Part shown: positions 34,699-46,430 of the stretch, one piece after another
Position numbering within the stretch: position 1 is the first letter of the stretch
Layout of the letters: each line of letters starts with the position of its first letter
Assembly: GCF_048773025.1 (NCBI RefSeq)
Contig: NC_133539.1
Location: forward strand, 31,569,001 to 31,633,000
DNA from: Camelus bactrianus
Lineage: Eukaryota > Chordata > Mammalia > Artiodactyla > Camelidae
Direction of reading: 5' to 3'
DNA length: 64,000 bases
Notes under the pieces: model-generated
The model's database searches: none
What the model was told of the DNA's origin: nothing
The model's input: the letters and a program-made list of their open reading frames with translations, nothing else
Program-made: the position numbers and the translations under genes

Positions 34699-34863
34699 TT
34701 GAAGTATAGTCAGTTTATAATGTTGTGTCAGTTTCTGGTATACAGCATAATGTTTCAGTCATACATATATTCATTTTCATATTCTTTTCCATTATAGGTT
34801 ACTACAAGACATCAAATATAGTTCTCTGTGTTATACAGCAGAAACCTGCTTTCTTGCATTCTT
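34642..34863 (-). mobile_element. young 5'-truncated L1 3' end with perfect 14-bp target duplications
   Basis: The 14-mer TTTCTTGCATTCTT occurs at 34642-34655 and 34850-34863. Between them lies an antisense L1 3' end of 194 bases. Reversed, it contains GAGAACTATATTTGATGTC, TTGTAGTAACCTATAATGG and AAACTGACACAACATTATAA, and ends in a tail of seven to eight AAAT units. The right junction TCTT/AAAA fits L1 endonuclease cleavage. The intact duplications and low divergence from its neighbour suggest a comparatively recent insertion. Confidence 0.92.
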
Positions 34864-36009
34864 AAAAATATATATATTATCATCTCATTACTTCAAAAAC
34901 CAATTGTGAAATCATAAAAGATGGATTATTGTATATTAAAATAGAAAAAACAAGGATAATTAAACATAGTATTTCACTCAAAACCAAGCTAGGCATTTCA
35001 TTCTAGAGAACTTTTACATTTAGATGACATTTTAGATAAAATAATTTCTTACATGGGGCTATTACTATTTCTCTATGAATCACACTCAGATGAAATTTTA
35101 TTTACTACCACTGATAAAGTGAATTACATTTAGTAACATTACAATATATATAGTGTATTTTACCTGTTCCAAAATTTTATTTTTGTATATTTGCTATAAC
35201 TGAAGTTTCAGGTTCAGTTTCAAGTCTCAAAAACTAGGGCAAGGAATAGCCAGTCTTTTAAAGGAATCTCTAGGGCATAATCTTTCTCAACTGCATGCTT
35301 TTATTCTGGTTATCAGGGACACAACTGAATCAGCACATGCTGACAACTGTGCTTATGCAGGTCTCACAGATACTGTCCAGAACTAGACTGAGAGAGTACT
35401 TCTGACATAAGACATGTAGGCTTTTCCTTTAACTAGTTTTCTCCATGTTTGTCCATTTTGCTTTCTTGTTTGATCATTAGTCTTTGTTCAAGGATGCTAT
35501 ATAATCAATGAAGGCAGAAGAGCCAGGAGCTAGTTAGTCAAGAAAAATACTGTATCATACAGTGCAAGCACAAATCAACACTTCAAATAGCTTCTCTGAA
35601 AACCGCTCACTGGAAAAATAATTATCATGAGTGCTAGAACTAGACTTTGCACACAGTAAGTACTTGTGTGTACACTGTGAAGGTGGACTCACCATGAGAT
35701 GTCCAAATAAATGAAATTTCTTTCTGTGACTTGAACTAAACATTAAAAAATAATTTATCAGTATATAATGGCTCTGTGGCTAAAGAAAGTTTATGTCATT
35801 TAAAATCATTTCACATGTAAAGATCTATGAATAAAAAATAAGCATGTGGGAAAATGTTATGTCTTTCCTCAAAATACCCACTATTCTGACTTGTAATACG
35901 TAGATAGCTTTGCTGTTTTTGAATTTTGTACGAACAGAAATATTAATTCCTAATCTTTTGTGTTTGGCTACTTCTGTGCAACATTTCATATGTGAGATTC
36001 AGTCTTACA
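34864..36009. other. unassigned AT-rich DNA
   Basis: No gene or repeat recognised. A 62-codon minus frame at 35555-35743 has no recognisable content. Confidence 0.5.
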
Positions 36010-36980
36010 CATAGCAGTGGTTCATTTATAATTTGACCCATCATCCTATTGCTATTGTAAATTTACACTGTTTCCAGTTCGGAAATATAACAAATAATGG
36101 CACTTTTAAAAGTTGTGTACATAGGCTTAGTATATTTTTGTCCATGTTTCTGTTTGGTTCACACCTGGAAGTAAAACCCTGGTTCATGGGATGTCTACAC
36201 TTTAACTTTTGGTAAACACTGTAAAATAGTTTCCCAATGTATTCGCAACAGTTTATACTGCCTTGGGTAGTTAAGGGAATTCTAGTATTTCATCTCCTCA
36301 CCATCACTCAGCATTGTTTAATTGTCACAATTTTATCATTTTTCATGGGTATAAAGTCATATTGTTTAGGATATATTTTACATTTCTCTTATACTAATAA
36401 ATGTGTTTCATATGTTTATTGGTCATTGTATGTCCTCGGTTTTGAAGTTGCTGCACAAATATTTTGCCCATTTAAAAATTTAATTTTGTATCTTTTCCTT
36501 GCTGCTTTTTATGTAACTTACTGAGAATGTGTATACAAACGTTCCACTATTGTAGTGGATTTGTCTCATTTTCCTTTTAATTCTGTTGTTTTTGTTCTTT
36601 ATATATTTTGAGTTTAAGTTATTAGGAGTTTAGAAATTTAGGACTGCTGTATCTTCCTGGTAGAATTACCAGTTTATTGTCAGAAAATGTTCCCTCTTTT
36701 CAACAATATCCATTTTTAATATTTAAATCTACTTTATCTATTATCAATATAGTGTATAATCTTATATAATCTCTTTACTGGTTAGCATTTTGTAGTACAA
36801 GTTTTTCCATCCCTTTATGTGTGTTTTATTGTTGCTGTTGTTTTCTTTTGTTTCTATCCATTCTGCTAGTTCTTGACTTAGTTGTAGTTCACACTTTTTT
36901 GACATTAAGATAGCTTTTATTTTGATGTTATTATCTTTATCAGATGTGTTAAACATATATCATTGATCATTTAAAAAATA
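36010..36980 (-). mobile_element. old L1, antisense, 3' part
   Basis: In the plus direction it reads as the complement of L1: CCATCATCCTATTGCTATTG, TGTTTCCAGTTCGGAAATAT, ACCTGGAAGTAAAACCCTGG and ACTGTAAAATAGTTTCCCAA, CATCTCCTCACCATCACTC, and then TTTACTGGTTAGCATTTTG with TTTTTCCATCCCTTTATGTG. Such blocks are widespread in L1M elements. Open frames of 60, 64 and 95 codons inside are antisense or decayed LINE sequence. Confidence 0.8.
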
Positions 36981-37429
36981 ATTTGATAACACATTGTAAT
37001 GTGATATATTTCCTTTAATAGTCTATATTTTGATTTATGTTTTTAAAAACATTGTTGTCAGAAGTCAAACACTTCATCAGACTGCTTTAAAAAGAAAAAA
37101 AAAAAAAAAAAAAAAAGGTCCTACAAGCAGCCCCAGATGCTCAGATTATATTAGCTGAATATCCTTACCCTAACCATAGGCCCATAATTCTTCACTACTT
37201 TGTTACTGCTCTGCTGCCTCCAATCATATAGTTCCTATTATTTTCAAGCCTTAATATTTGTTCTCAGTGGAGGGATTGATCTGACTGACTTGCCCTACAT
37301 TACCAGAAGCTAAAACACTCCTTGTATTTTCACATTGAATCCTGTTCAAACAAGCTAAGTCATTGCTTTTTGAACCTCACTCATCTTCCTAAATTCTCTT
37401 ACCATTTTCAAAAAATTTCAGGTAATTTT
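36981..37429. other. segment with internal poly-A between two L1 pieces
   Basis: It holds a run of 22 A at 37095-37116, then GC-richer sequence (GGTCCTACAAGCAGCCCCAG) of unknown origin. It divides two parts of what looks like one antisense L1, so it may contain a separate insertion. Confidence 0.45.
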
Positions 37430-37935
37430 TTAGAGATAGAATTGTATGATATTTAAACAATATTTCCCTCCCATTCTCTTTATAATATTTCATACTTTTT
37501 CTTTTATGTAATTGCTTTGGCTAATATTTTTTCAAACAATATCTAAAACATTGACTGAAAAATATTGTTCCTGACAATAATGTCAATGCTCCTTACATCA
37601 ATTACTATGATTCTGAGTTTTGTCTTAATATTAATAAAATATCCATCTATTCTTATTACCGTTTCATCATTTATAATCAGAAGTGGATATAGAAATACAT
37701 CACACATTGTTAACATCTATGTTCTATTTGGTTATTCATTTGGTTAGTATATAACTAGTTTTCCTAATATTTCACTACCTTTGAATTTCTGCACTGAACT
37801 ATTTTGGTCATGTTTTATCATTCTTAAAATATGATGATGGATTCTTGTTAGTATTTTATTCAGTTTTTCTGCCTCTAATTATGAGTGAGGTCATCTGTTA
37901 GTTTTTTTTAAATCTTAGTTTGATTATCTAAATGG
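37430..37935 (-). mobile_element. old L1, antisense, ORF2 part
   Basis: Blocks such as GAATCAGAAGT-type, TTTCCTAATATTTCACTACC, and TTGTTAGTATTTTATTCAG followed by TTTTTCTGCCTCTAATTATG and AGTGAGGTCATCTG are the complement of L1 ORF2 reverse-transcriptase sequence. Its place to the right of the 3' part fits a single antisense L1 covering about 36.0-37.9 kb. Confidence 0.65.
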
Positions 37936-40849
37936 TTATTTTTATCAGTAAAAACACAAACACACTTTTATCTTCCATGTTTTTAAAATGTTGATCGTAT
38001 ATTCAAATGTTTGCTTAAACAAAAATAAATTGGCCCTGAAAGAGAAAATTTTAAGAATAAAAAACAGCACATTTTAGGAATATTTCTACCCAAATAAGCC
38101 AGAGTAAATCAAACCTGTGAAAACAATTCAAACCGACTACTGAAATTTAAATGCTAATTCTCTACTTGCTTGTGAGATCACCTACACAAATCAACTGAAG
38201 ACCAAGATTTTTTAATGTATTTTATGTATCTTTATGTATTTGCATACATAAAGGATTTCAAATACCTTGGAAGAAAATAATAATAAAATAACATTTTTTT
38301 CTTATACTAGAAGATAACAGTACCCAGGCATCATTATAGGCACGTATAAGCTTTTTATTATTATTTTACAATTTTCTTCCAATTATTGGTTTGAAATCAC
38401 AGTGATGCAAAATGTAGTTTTACTGAAGTATAAGTTTAGGACTAGGAATCCTAAACATTAATTTCAGGTTTGCAATTTAAAAAGCAGAGAAACTTGAGAA
38501 AACTTTCATCAGCAAACATTTTAGCCATTGACATATAAAATATATCCATAATTGTTACACTGATACTATTTTATGATATTCATATTATAGTAAAATAATT
38601 ACAATAGTTTGCATAAACCATTGCTCACCATTTTTACACTTACTTATATATAAGAAAGAAGGATATGGGTTATAAGCAAACTCAGTTAGCCATTTAATTT
38701 TCCATTGCATTTGCTAGAGACTCAACCAGAGGTTATGAGAGTCAGAAAGTTAAAAAAAAAAAAAAGTCCCTTTTCTCCTTATATCTTACAGTAAATCTTT
38801 TGTGCAGACAAAAATAATGACAACCCAAATTCAGTTAACTAAGCAGAACAAGACAGTCACAAATGCAATTCAATTCACATATGTAAGAGAAGTCTAGAGA
38901 CATCTACCTCACCATAGATAATGTATAATCACTCTAAGCTATATTCCTGCATTGTCTCAAAGAAAGTAAAACTCCCTTAGTTTTGTTGTGAGTCTCAAGA
39001 TGTAGTTACCATTTGTCCAACGAAGCAGAATATAAAGCTCTCAGATATAGATTTCTTAGTTTTCTTTATGAATTTGATATTTCCCTTAGTTCCAAAACCT
39101 TCCTATCATAAAAAAGAGGCATCTGAGATTTTACCTGTAGTCTATCATTAGCCTAGGTTAGAAACGCAAAATAAGAACAAGTACTCAGAATAATTTAAGG
39201 TAAAATCTACTGCACACAAATTGAAGTTTCATTATGTGCGTGCATTATCTAAAATATCTAGAGGTGAAACAAACTCTCCTCTTGACTCTTTCCTGGTACA
39301 TTTGACTACTTAGTTCTTGGTTTAACCTATCACATAGAATCTTGCTTAACAGCACAATTTTCTGTAAGTGTCCTTGATGGCCGTACTGAGCCATAGTTAA
39401 AATTTCAATTTTCTATTTTAAAAAACAGCAGACATTTTCACTTATTTTAAATTATTCTGCTTATCTCTTGTAGATTTTTTGCATATCATATAGTTTATGT
39501 GAGTGTGTTTCTTGCCACCCTTTTCTCTAAGTTTTATAGAGTGTACCCAGAATTGCCTACAACCCTCCATATTTGACAGAGAACTCCATTAAGTGTGCTA
39601 TTCAGTCACCTAAAATTGCCACAATTAAGCCTAGTTAACTAATTATTTGACATTTATATTCTTGCTCCTGGGTAGATTTCACCTAGATTTTGGGTGTTTT
39701 GACTGATTCTTCTGTAACTTCGCTAGAGAGAATACCTAATCCCATTACAAGCTATTAAGTACATTTTATGTTGTCAACAAATACATATCACTAAATATCA
39801 CTGTTTATTTCATCACATTTTTCAACTGAGTAATAAATCAGAGAGTAATAGAGTCAAGGCAAGTCCAGTCAGCATAGCACAATTCAAACTGAAAATTTTT
39901 TCCCACACAATATATTACATTAGCACATTAAATATTTAACAAAAATAAATACTTCAACTTTCTTTGTAACTTTGTCTACTCATTTAAATTTTTTATTAGT
40001 CCTAAGAAAGAATGACAACAGTATGATTGAGTCGAGGTTAGTGAGAACTGGACTACATTGTATGATTTTCTCAAATTATTTACTGGATTATTATGTATTA
40101 AAAATATCATATACTATGTAGCTCTTAGCTAAATGCCATTTGAATAAATGAATGAGTAAGTAAATATATGAAGAATAAATGTAGCTTGCTTTGACATTCA
40201 AGCTTTCTGTTATTTAGCTAAACATATTATCATGAGCTCTAGACAATCTAAAAACTGCTTTAGAAGTCTGAATAAAGTACGAAAAGTGGATCCAAACTAT
40301 ATTCTTACCTACCAGATCTCATAATATACCATATCAAAAGCATTCATCTATATTTATGTGAATTAATTTTTGTACAAATAACTCCGTTACCAACATAACA
40401 AAGTAAAACTCCTGAACAAAAAATAAAATAAACTTCACAATTTGGACCAGCAAACTATGTCATTTTTGACTTCTACATTCATTTACTTCTGTCATACATA
40501 AAAATAAAATACAAAATACTCACATATACACACTATTTTTTTCTAAAATCCAGATACTTCAGTTTTATTGAGTATGCTGCCTAGATTTTGATGCTATTCC
40601 ATTTGATCATACTATTCCCTCAGGATATATTTCCTTTCCTTTTATTTACCTCAGAGGAAAAAGCCCAGAAGCTCACAAAAATCATCTGAAACAATAGTTT
40701 ATTTCCTCAGTAAGACAATGATTTCATTATTTTCTGTGTTGCCTGTATTTGATAGCATTTTTTTATTTAAGACTTGATTTACAAATATGCATGCATGTGT
40801 GTGTGTGCACACACATAAGCACAGTCTCTCAAAATAGATCAGTCTAGGA
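37936..40849. other. unassigned AT-rich DNA
   Basis: About 2.9 kb with no gene, RNA gene or named repeat. A 14-base A run lies at about 38751-38764 and a short GTGTGTGTGTGCACACAC palindromic run near 40797-40814. Confidence 0.5.
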
Positions 40850-41010
40850 CGGCAGATCTCATATCCATTAAAATTACCCTGGGAATTCTTTAAGAATACT
40901 AATGCTCAGGTCTAAATCCCAGAGATTCTTATCTAATTTCAGGGGTGGGTCCAAGACACAAGCAGTTTCAAAAAATCAATCTGTATATTGCCAGTGTACA
41001 GCCAGGTTGT
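40850..41010 (+). mobile_element. MER5-type hAT-Charlie MITE
   Basis: AATGCTCAGGTCTAAATCCC, AGAGATTCTTATCTAATTTC, AGGGGTGGGTCC and TACAGCCAGGTTGTGCTCC match the order 'GCCCAGGCCCC..CAGAGATTCTGATTTAATTGG..GGGGTGGGGCC..GCAGCCAGGTTGAGAACC' in MER5-type elements. Nearly full length, diverged. Confidence 0.7.
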
Positions 41011-41794
41011 GCTCCAACGCAACAGACATGTTTTTGTGAGAATTAAAGAACTTTAACGACTAGGAAAAGCTGCTTTCTTTTTATCTTTGAGGAGGCTTGC
41101 ATAGAGTATTTATTAATTTATATATTAATGCAAATGTTGGAATTATCTAAAAGGTGAGTGCTTAAAGAGAATATGGTCTCTGATTTCTCTGACTCTCAAG
41201 ATCAACACAGACTACACCAACACCTGTATCAGTAACAGAAATAGAAAAGTGATTTAAAAAAAGAAAAAGAAAACCTAAAACAGGGAGACTTCTGCTTCTA
41301 GCCAAGTAAAACAGAAAACTACTCTTTTGCCTAAAGCAAAAGATGTGAGTGCACAAATGTCAGAACTTCTTGCCTGAAAAGGGTTTATATGGCCAAAGGA
41401 GAGGAAATCAAGACAGGAGTCCAGGGGTCTCTCTGAGTTGAGTACAGCTCACAGAACAGGGTACTGGAAAAGAAAGAGCTGCGCAGAGAGAAAGCATTGG
41501 CGTCTGCCAAAAGTCCTCAAGTCTTCAGCTGAGCACTGACCACTGTATGCATATTAGGAAAGTATCTGAACCTAGGGGAAAAATCACCCAATAGAAAAAG
41601 AGAGGACAATCACAAGAATTCACATGTAGCTGAGAACAGTTTCTCTTCCAGTCAAGCAAAATAGAAAAACTCGTAGTTGACTGGGAATCAGGTAGAATCA
41701 GCTAGAATGCTCAGAATAGTTTTCCCTCAGTAGTGGAGCAAAAGTAAACCCTAGACTAAAGGTTTTCTTCATGCTTTAACAAAGCTTAAAACAA
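41011..41794. other. unassigned DNA, possibly L1/HAL1-derived
   Basis: Moderate GC sequence leading without a break into an L1 3' end. The stretch from 41270 (CTTCTGCTTCTAGCCAAG, AAACAGAAAACTACTC) has a LINE feel, but I cannot match it with confidence. Confidence 0.35.
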
Positions 41795-42290
41795 TACCCA
41801 ACTCTCAAGCACTGATGATGGAAATGTAAAATGGTACAACTTTGGAGAAAAGCTTTGTTAGTTTTTTAAAAATGACCAAGTTATCCACAACTTGGTATTT
41901 ATCCAAGAAAATTAGATTTTATATATTCATAAAAGAAACAAGAAAATTCATAGCAGTTTTATTTATATTAACTAAAAACTGTAGACGATGTAATGTCTAT
42001 CAAAAAGTTAATGAACAAATTATGGCATGTAATTATAATAAAGCATTACTCATCAATTAAAGAAAATAAAGTACTGACGTGTGGAACAACATTAAAGAAT
42101 CCTAAAACAATTATGCTGTGTGAAGAAATCCAGAAAAAATGATTATATCATTTACGATTTGTCTTATATAAAATTCTAGAAAATTGAAACTTCTCTACAA
42201 TGACAGAAACCAGATTAGTCTTCTGTGTACCTGGGGGAGGAGGAAAGGGACGAGAGAGGAGAGTTTCAAAGGAGCACCAGGAAACTTTTG
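41795..42290 (+). mobile_element. old L1 3' end
   Basis: CACTGATGATGGAAATGTAA, AATGGTACAACTTTGGAGAA, TTGGTATTTATCCAAGAAAA, ATTCATAGCAGTTTTATTTA and AAGCATTACTCATCAATTAA, then GAAACCAGATTAGTCTTC, correspond to the end of L1 ORF2 and start of its 3' UTR. The 72- and 87-codon frames over it are LINE remnants. Confidence 0.82.
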
Positions 42291-43439
42291 CTGATGAAAA
42301 ACCCCAGAAGAACTCTAACTCATCCTATGATGTCTCATGTGGGGAAAAAAAAGTCTTTTCTAGATTAAAATATGGTCTGTCACTTCACTGGAAATCAGTC
42401 TTGTGCATCATTTTAGAATCACCTTTCACAAGCTTTTCTGACATTATATTATATGCATTCTGAAATAGAAATATGTGTCATATATTAAGTAAAGTATTTT
42501 GTTTTTGTTTTTTTCTGAAGCATTTCTTCTAAACAATCTATCTTGCCTGCTTCTTTTTATTCTCATCTCTGCAAAAGGTAACATAACAATGTTTCTCAGG
42601 AAAAGTCATCGCTCTTCTGGAAAAATACAAAGGCAATCTTTTAAAACCTTAGACTTCTTTTTGATCATTGTTCCTTATTTTATTTGAAAGTTTTGCATCA
42701 CTAGTAGGTCAGGTTATCTTTCAATACCCAGTAGAGCTTTTATCCTACACAAAACCTCACCTTCAAATGATATGCCATTGGTTTTATTACCCATAATTGT
42801 TGCTACCTCTCAAAATAAAATTAAGAGGTTTAATAAATCTTTAATGATTGTATAAAATACAAGCAACCAGACTGCACTTAAGTTTTTCTTTGATTCTCTT
42901 GTGGATTAATTTGTATTTATATTATATTTCCTTTTATATTTATTTAAGATGGAAATTTCCTTCAAGAAAAAAAATCAACCAGAAAATAAATGTCTTCCCA
43001 ATGAGTACTCAAACTGGCTCCCACATTTGTTAAGTAAATTAACAGGAAGTATAATGATTTTTAATTATGACAGAGATCTTTTTTGAAATTAAAAAGTTAT
43101 TTTTTACTATATTAATAAAAAATCAAAAGGACTATACAACATAAAAACAGACTCAATTGCAAAATTTCTGTATTCCTTATATTTTAAATCATGATATCTA
43201 TCCTAATACAAATAAAAATAATTTTCTTTAAATAATTTTAATCAACTTAAAAGGCCAAAGAGATTCTAGGCCAGTAGCTATAGATGAACCATGACGGTAA
43301 TTCTGGAAATGCTATAGGAGAAATGCAAACTGAAATAAGGGGACTTAAAGCCAGAAGACCCAGTTCTGTGGAAAAAAAATACAGTTCTCTACCAACTCAG
43401 GTGTTCTCGCTACTATGTTATATAATTTATCCTTCTTCT
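42291..43439. other. unassigned AT-rich DNA
   Basis: Nothing recognised. Frames of 61 and 62 codons have no domain or context. Confidence 0.5.
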
Positions 43440-43665
43440 AGAAATAAAAATTAGATAAATAAGGTAGCTAATAAGTACATAATACTTTCTAAGTGATAAA
43501 TGTTTTTATCTAGATTCTATTCCTTTTAAAAGAACACAGTACATGATTATTGTCATTCCCTTATAGCTAATGAAAGTGAAATTCAGAAACATGAAATAAA
43601 TAGCTCAACACCACAAATCTTGTAGGATTAACATCAGATCTCAAGCCTAGGCCTTATGTTCCAAA
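43440..43665 (-). mobile_element. MIR SINE, antisense
   Basis: TACATAATACTTTCTAAG, GATTATTGTCATTCCC, AATAGCTCAACACCACA and AACATCAGATCTCAAGCC, then CTTATGTTCCAAACCAC, follow reversed MIR. Diverged. Confidence 0.6.
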
Positions 43666-44868
43666 CCACAAGAGGCAGGGGGGAGGGCAGACCTGGGGTA
43701 GCTGTGGAGCACAGAAGGGAAGCCAGAAGAGTGACTCCGGACTTGTTAGGCACAGCATTGGCACGCTGATTTTCATTAGTGTTGATCTGAGCCTAGATAC
43801 ATTCCTTCCAGTACTTGTTAAGGGACCTCATTTAATGCTTAAAGAGGGAGAGGGGAAAGAGCGAGAGTGATCTAATTGCAAACATTTCCTGATGTTTTAC
43901 CAAGTAAAGAGAAATCAGCCACATGTCCACACATTTTTAGATTACAGGTTAGGATCATAAGTGAAAAAATAAAGACAAAATGGCTTTTAGAGGAAGCAAT
44001 ACTTATTGAAATGGTATACTCTTGTATATAATTAGCAGTTTTAAAATGCTTCTTTGAATTTGCCTTACCATAGTTGGGAGGCAAATAATCTAGTTTATAA
44101 TCTTACAGTTTTCACTTAAGTAGAAAGCCATGAGGTGTAAATTACTTAAAATTACAAAAAGTTTCAGTATCATTTTCTTTTGTTCAATGATGCTATGGAA
44201 CTGAAGATAAGGTTATTGTTTCCTGCTCTGATTTTTGATCCAGTTTGTAAAGCTCTTGACAGTGAGGTCACAAGGCTAGAATGGATTTTTGACATACAGC
44301 ATCATTACATCTTGGAAGGATACAGAAGTTGACCATTTGAAGACAAATTAACAGGCTATTTTGGTATACTGTGAACTGGGTATAGAAATCAACAAAGGAT
44401 GATGAGGCACACAGGCTCTAGCAATTGCAGAAAATCATTACTTCTGTCACATTGAAGGACCAGAGAGATGAAGGGGTGTTAAGTAGAGCTCAGTGAGAGC
44501 TGATGTATCAGAAGGAAGACTACTTGATAGAAGCCACAGTTGAAGACTGTTTTAGGCCCTGTAAAACCTAAACTAGAAGTGAGTGAGTAAATAAACAGTC
44601 TGACTTTGTTCTTCTCCTACTATCTAATCTGCCATTTCTGCTCTTTGGCCAAATCTAACTCGAAGCCAGAAGGCAAGGGCACCCAATTGATGCAGTCCAT
44701 AATAGTCAATCTCCCAAGACATAGAAGAGGGCAGAGGAAGGCAAGAAGGTTAACTAGACATTTTTCAGTCCACCATCATTATGTACTGTGATGCAAAATC
44801 ATCCTGATAAGGCCAACTAGGAAAAGCAGTGGGATCATATAGTATTGATGCTCTTGTGTACAAAAGTA
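43666..44868. other. unassigned DNA
   Basis: No gene or named repeat. A small G-rich patch (about 43670-43730) precedes otherwise ordinary sequence. Confidence 0.5.
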
Positions 44869-45020
44869 CAGTCATCCCTGATGACTGTGGGGGATTGGTT
44901 CCAGGACCCCTGCAGGTACCAAAATCTGCTGACGCTCAAGTCCCTTATATAAAATGGTGTAGCACAGAAGGCCCTTTGTTATCTGTGAATGCAGAACTCA
45001 CTGATATAGAGAGCCAACTC
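44869..45020 (+). mobile_element. Tigger-type (TcMar) non-autonomous DNA transposon
   Basis: It starts CAGTCATCCCTGATGACTG, continues GGGGGATTGGTTCCAGGACC, ACCAAAATCTGCTGACGCTC and AAGTCCCTTATATAAAATGG, and ends GATATAGAGAGCCAACTC. Both sides carry TA (44867-44868 and 45021-45022), the duplication expected of Tc1/mariner/pogo transposons. It is internally deleted to 152 bases. An overlapping 102-codon frame (44829-45137) crosses it and is not a gene. Confidence 0.85.
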
Positions 45021-46269
45021 TATATGGGTTCAATAGATGTTCAGTTCTCATTAACACATTTCTTTTCAGCACATTTCAGAAGGAGAAGATTTTATGTGAA
45101 GGACCAAATGATAAGAAACAGCTCTTACTCTCCCTAGAATAGAACAATTTTGAAGGAAGGTTTGAGAGGGAAGAGCTGAATGTAGTTCCTATGTTAATGT
45201 GTTAACCTGTAGCCATATTTCATTAAATGCTGGTATTGCTCTTTTCCCTGATTGCTAGGGGGAACCAACTAGGCTAGAGCTTTGCATTAGCCTGTGGTTC
45301 AGTTGCGTTTTAAGCCTTCAAACATTTTATGAATTATTGTTCCTGTTACTTATTGATGGCTGTGTCTGGAAGACAACTTTTACTCTTCCCATGAGCCTGA
45401 TATTTGGTTATCTGCTGCTTGTTCATTGCTGTAAGAGTATACAGGTTATCACTCAGCTCTTCACTGCAGAGCGGGCTGCATTATGTCTATAATATTACCC
45501 TCTCTAGATTTCTTTAAAAAACAACTAAATTATTTCTACTATTACATAGAATTTAAAATAATTACTACATTAGATATCAGCTTCATCACTTAAACGAAAA
45601 TAATTTTATTTTATCTCATCACGTTGATTAGTTGATTGAGAGTGAGAGCTCAAAACCTCCACAAGTCTTCCAAAATTCAAGCAAAGTACAGTCAGCCATG
45701 AAAAATCTGTATTTATCCAGAATATGCTTATAGCAAGATATACTTGCCATCTATTCTGCAGTTTCAGCATTTCCAATTAAGGAAGTTTTTCCAAATCTTT
45801 TCTTTCTTCCTCACTGCCAAGGCCATTTCCTCTCAGTTTCCTTCTCTTTAAAACTTCCTCCCATTCACTTTCCTGTTTCTCTCTATTCTCATTTGCTTGC
45901 TTCATGCATAACCCACCCACCCTTCCTTCCTTCCTTCTTTTTTCCTGTGATCTTAGTGTTTCATCTTCCTTCTTTCATCTTGTTTTTCTCCTTACTTTCC
46001 AGATTTATAGAACAGTATTTTACGTAATATTCAAGAATAACAAAATAGAAAGGCACAACAAATATTTGTAAGAATTAAAACAAAAGGAAATAAGAGCAAT
46101 AACATTATGAAGCCCCAAAGACATCCAATTGGTGCTCTATATTTACTGGATATGTAACAAGTATTTGACCTTAAGCCTCCTAGTATTCAAGGAAGAAAAT
46201 AAGTTATTTATAAGACCCATAGGGTCTATGATGTAAAATAAAAAGCCACCTGAGATCTAAAAGGACAGC
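45021..46269. other. unassigned DNA
   Basis: Nothing recognised apart from a short (CCTT)n tract near 45918-45937. Confidence 0.5.
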
Positions 46270-46430
46270 TCATTAACATATTCATTCTTCCTACAAATGT
46301 ACATTTAGTACTCATAACGTGCCAGGAAATTGGTCTTGGTTCCTGGATGTAGAATTTGGCATAATAAACAAAACTGATGGCTTCATAAAGGTTACATTTT
46401 AGAAGGGCAGAAAAATAATAAATGCTATAA
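46270..46430 (-). mobile_element. L2 LINE 3' end, antisense
   Basis: ACATATTCATTCTTCCTAC, ACATTTAGTACTCATAACG, GTGCCAGGAAATTGGTCTTG, AATAAACAAAACTGATGGC and AAGGTTACATTTTAGAAGGG follow the complement of the L2 3' end ('ATTCATTCAACAAATATT...GTGCCAGGCACTG...GAACAAAACAGA...CTTACATTCTAG'). Confidence 0.75.

Noticed and set aside
44829-45137. 102-codon plus-strand open frame
   Set aside because: It runs across the Tigger-type MITE and both flanks, with no domain and no gene context.
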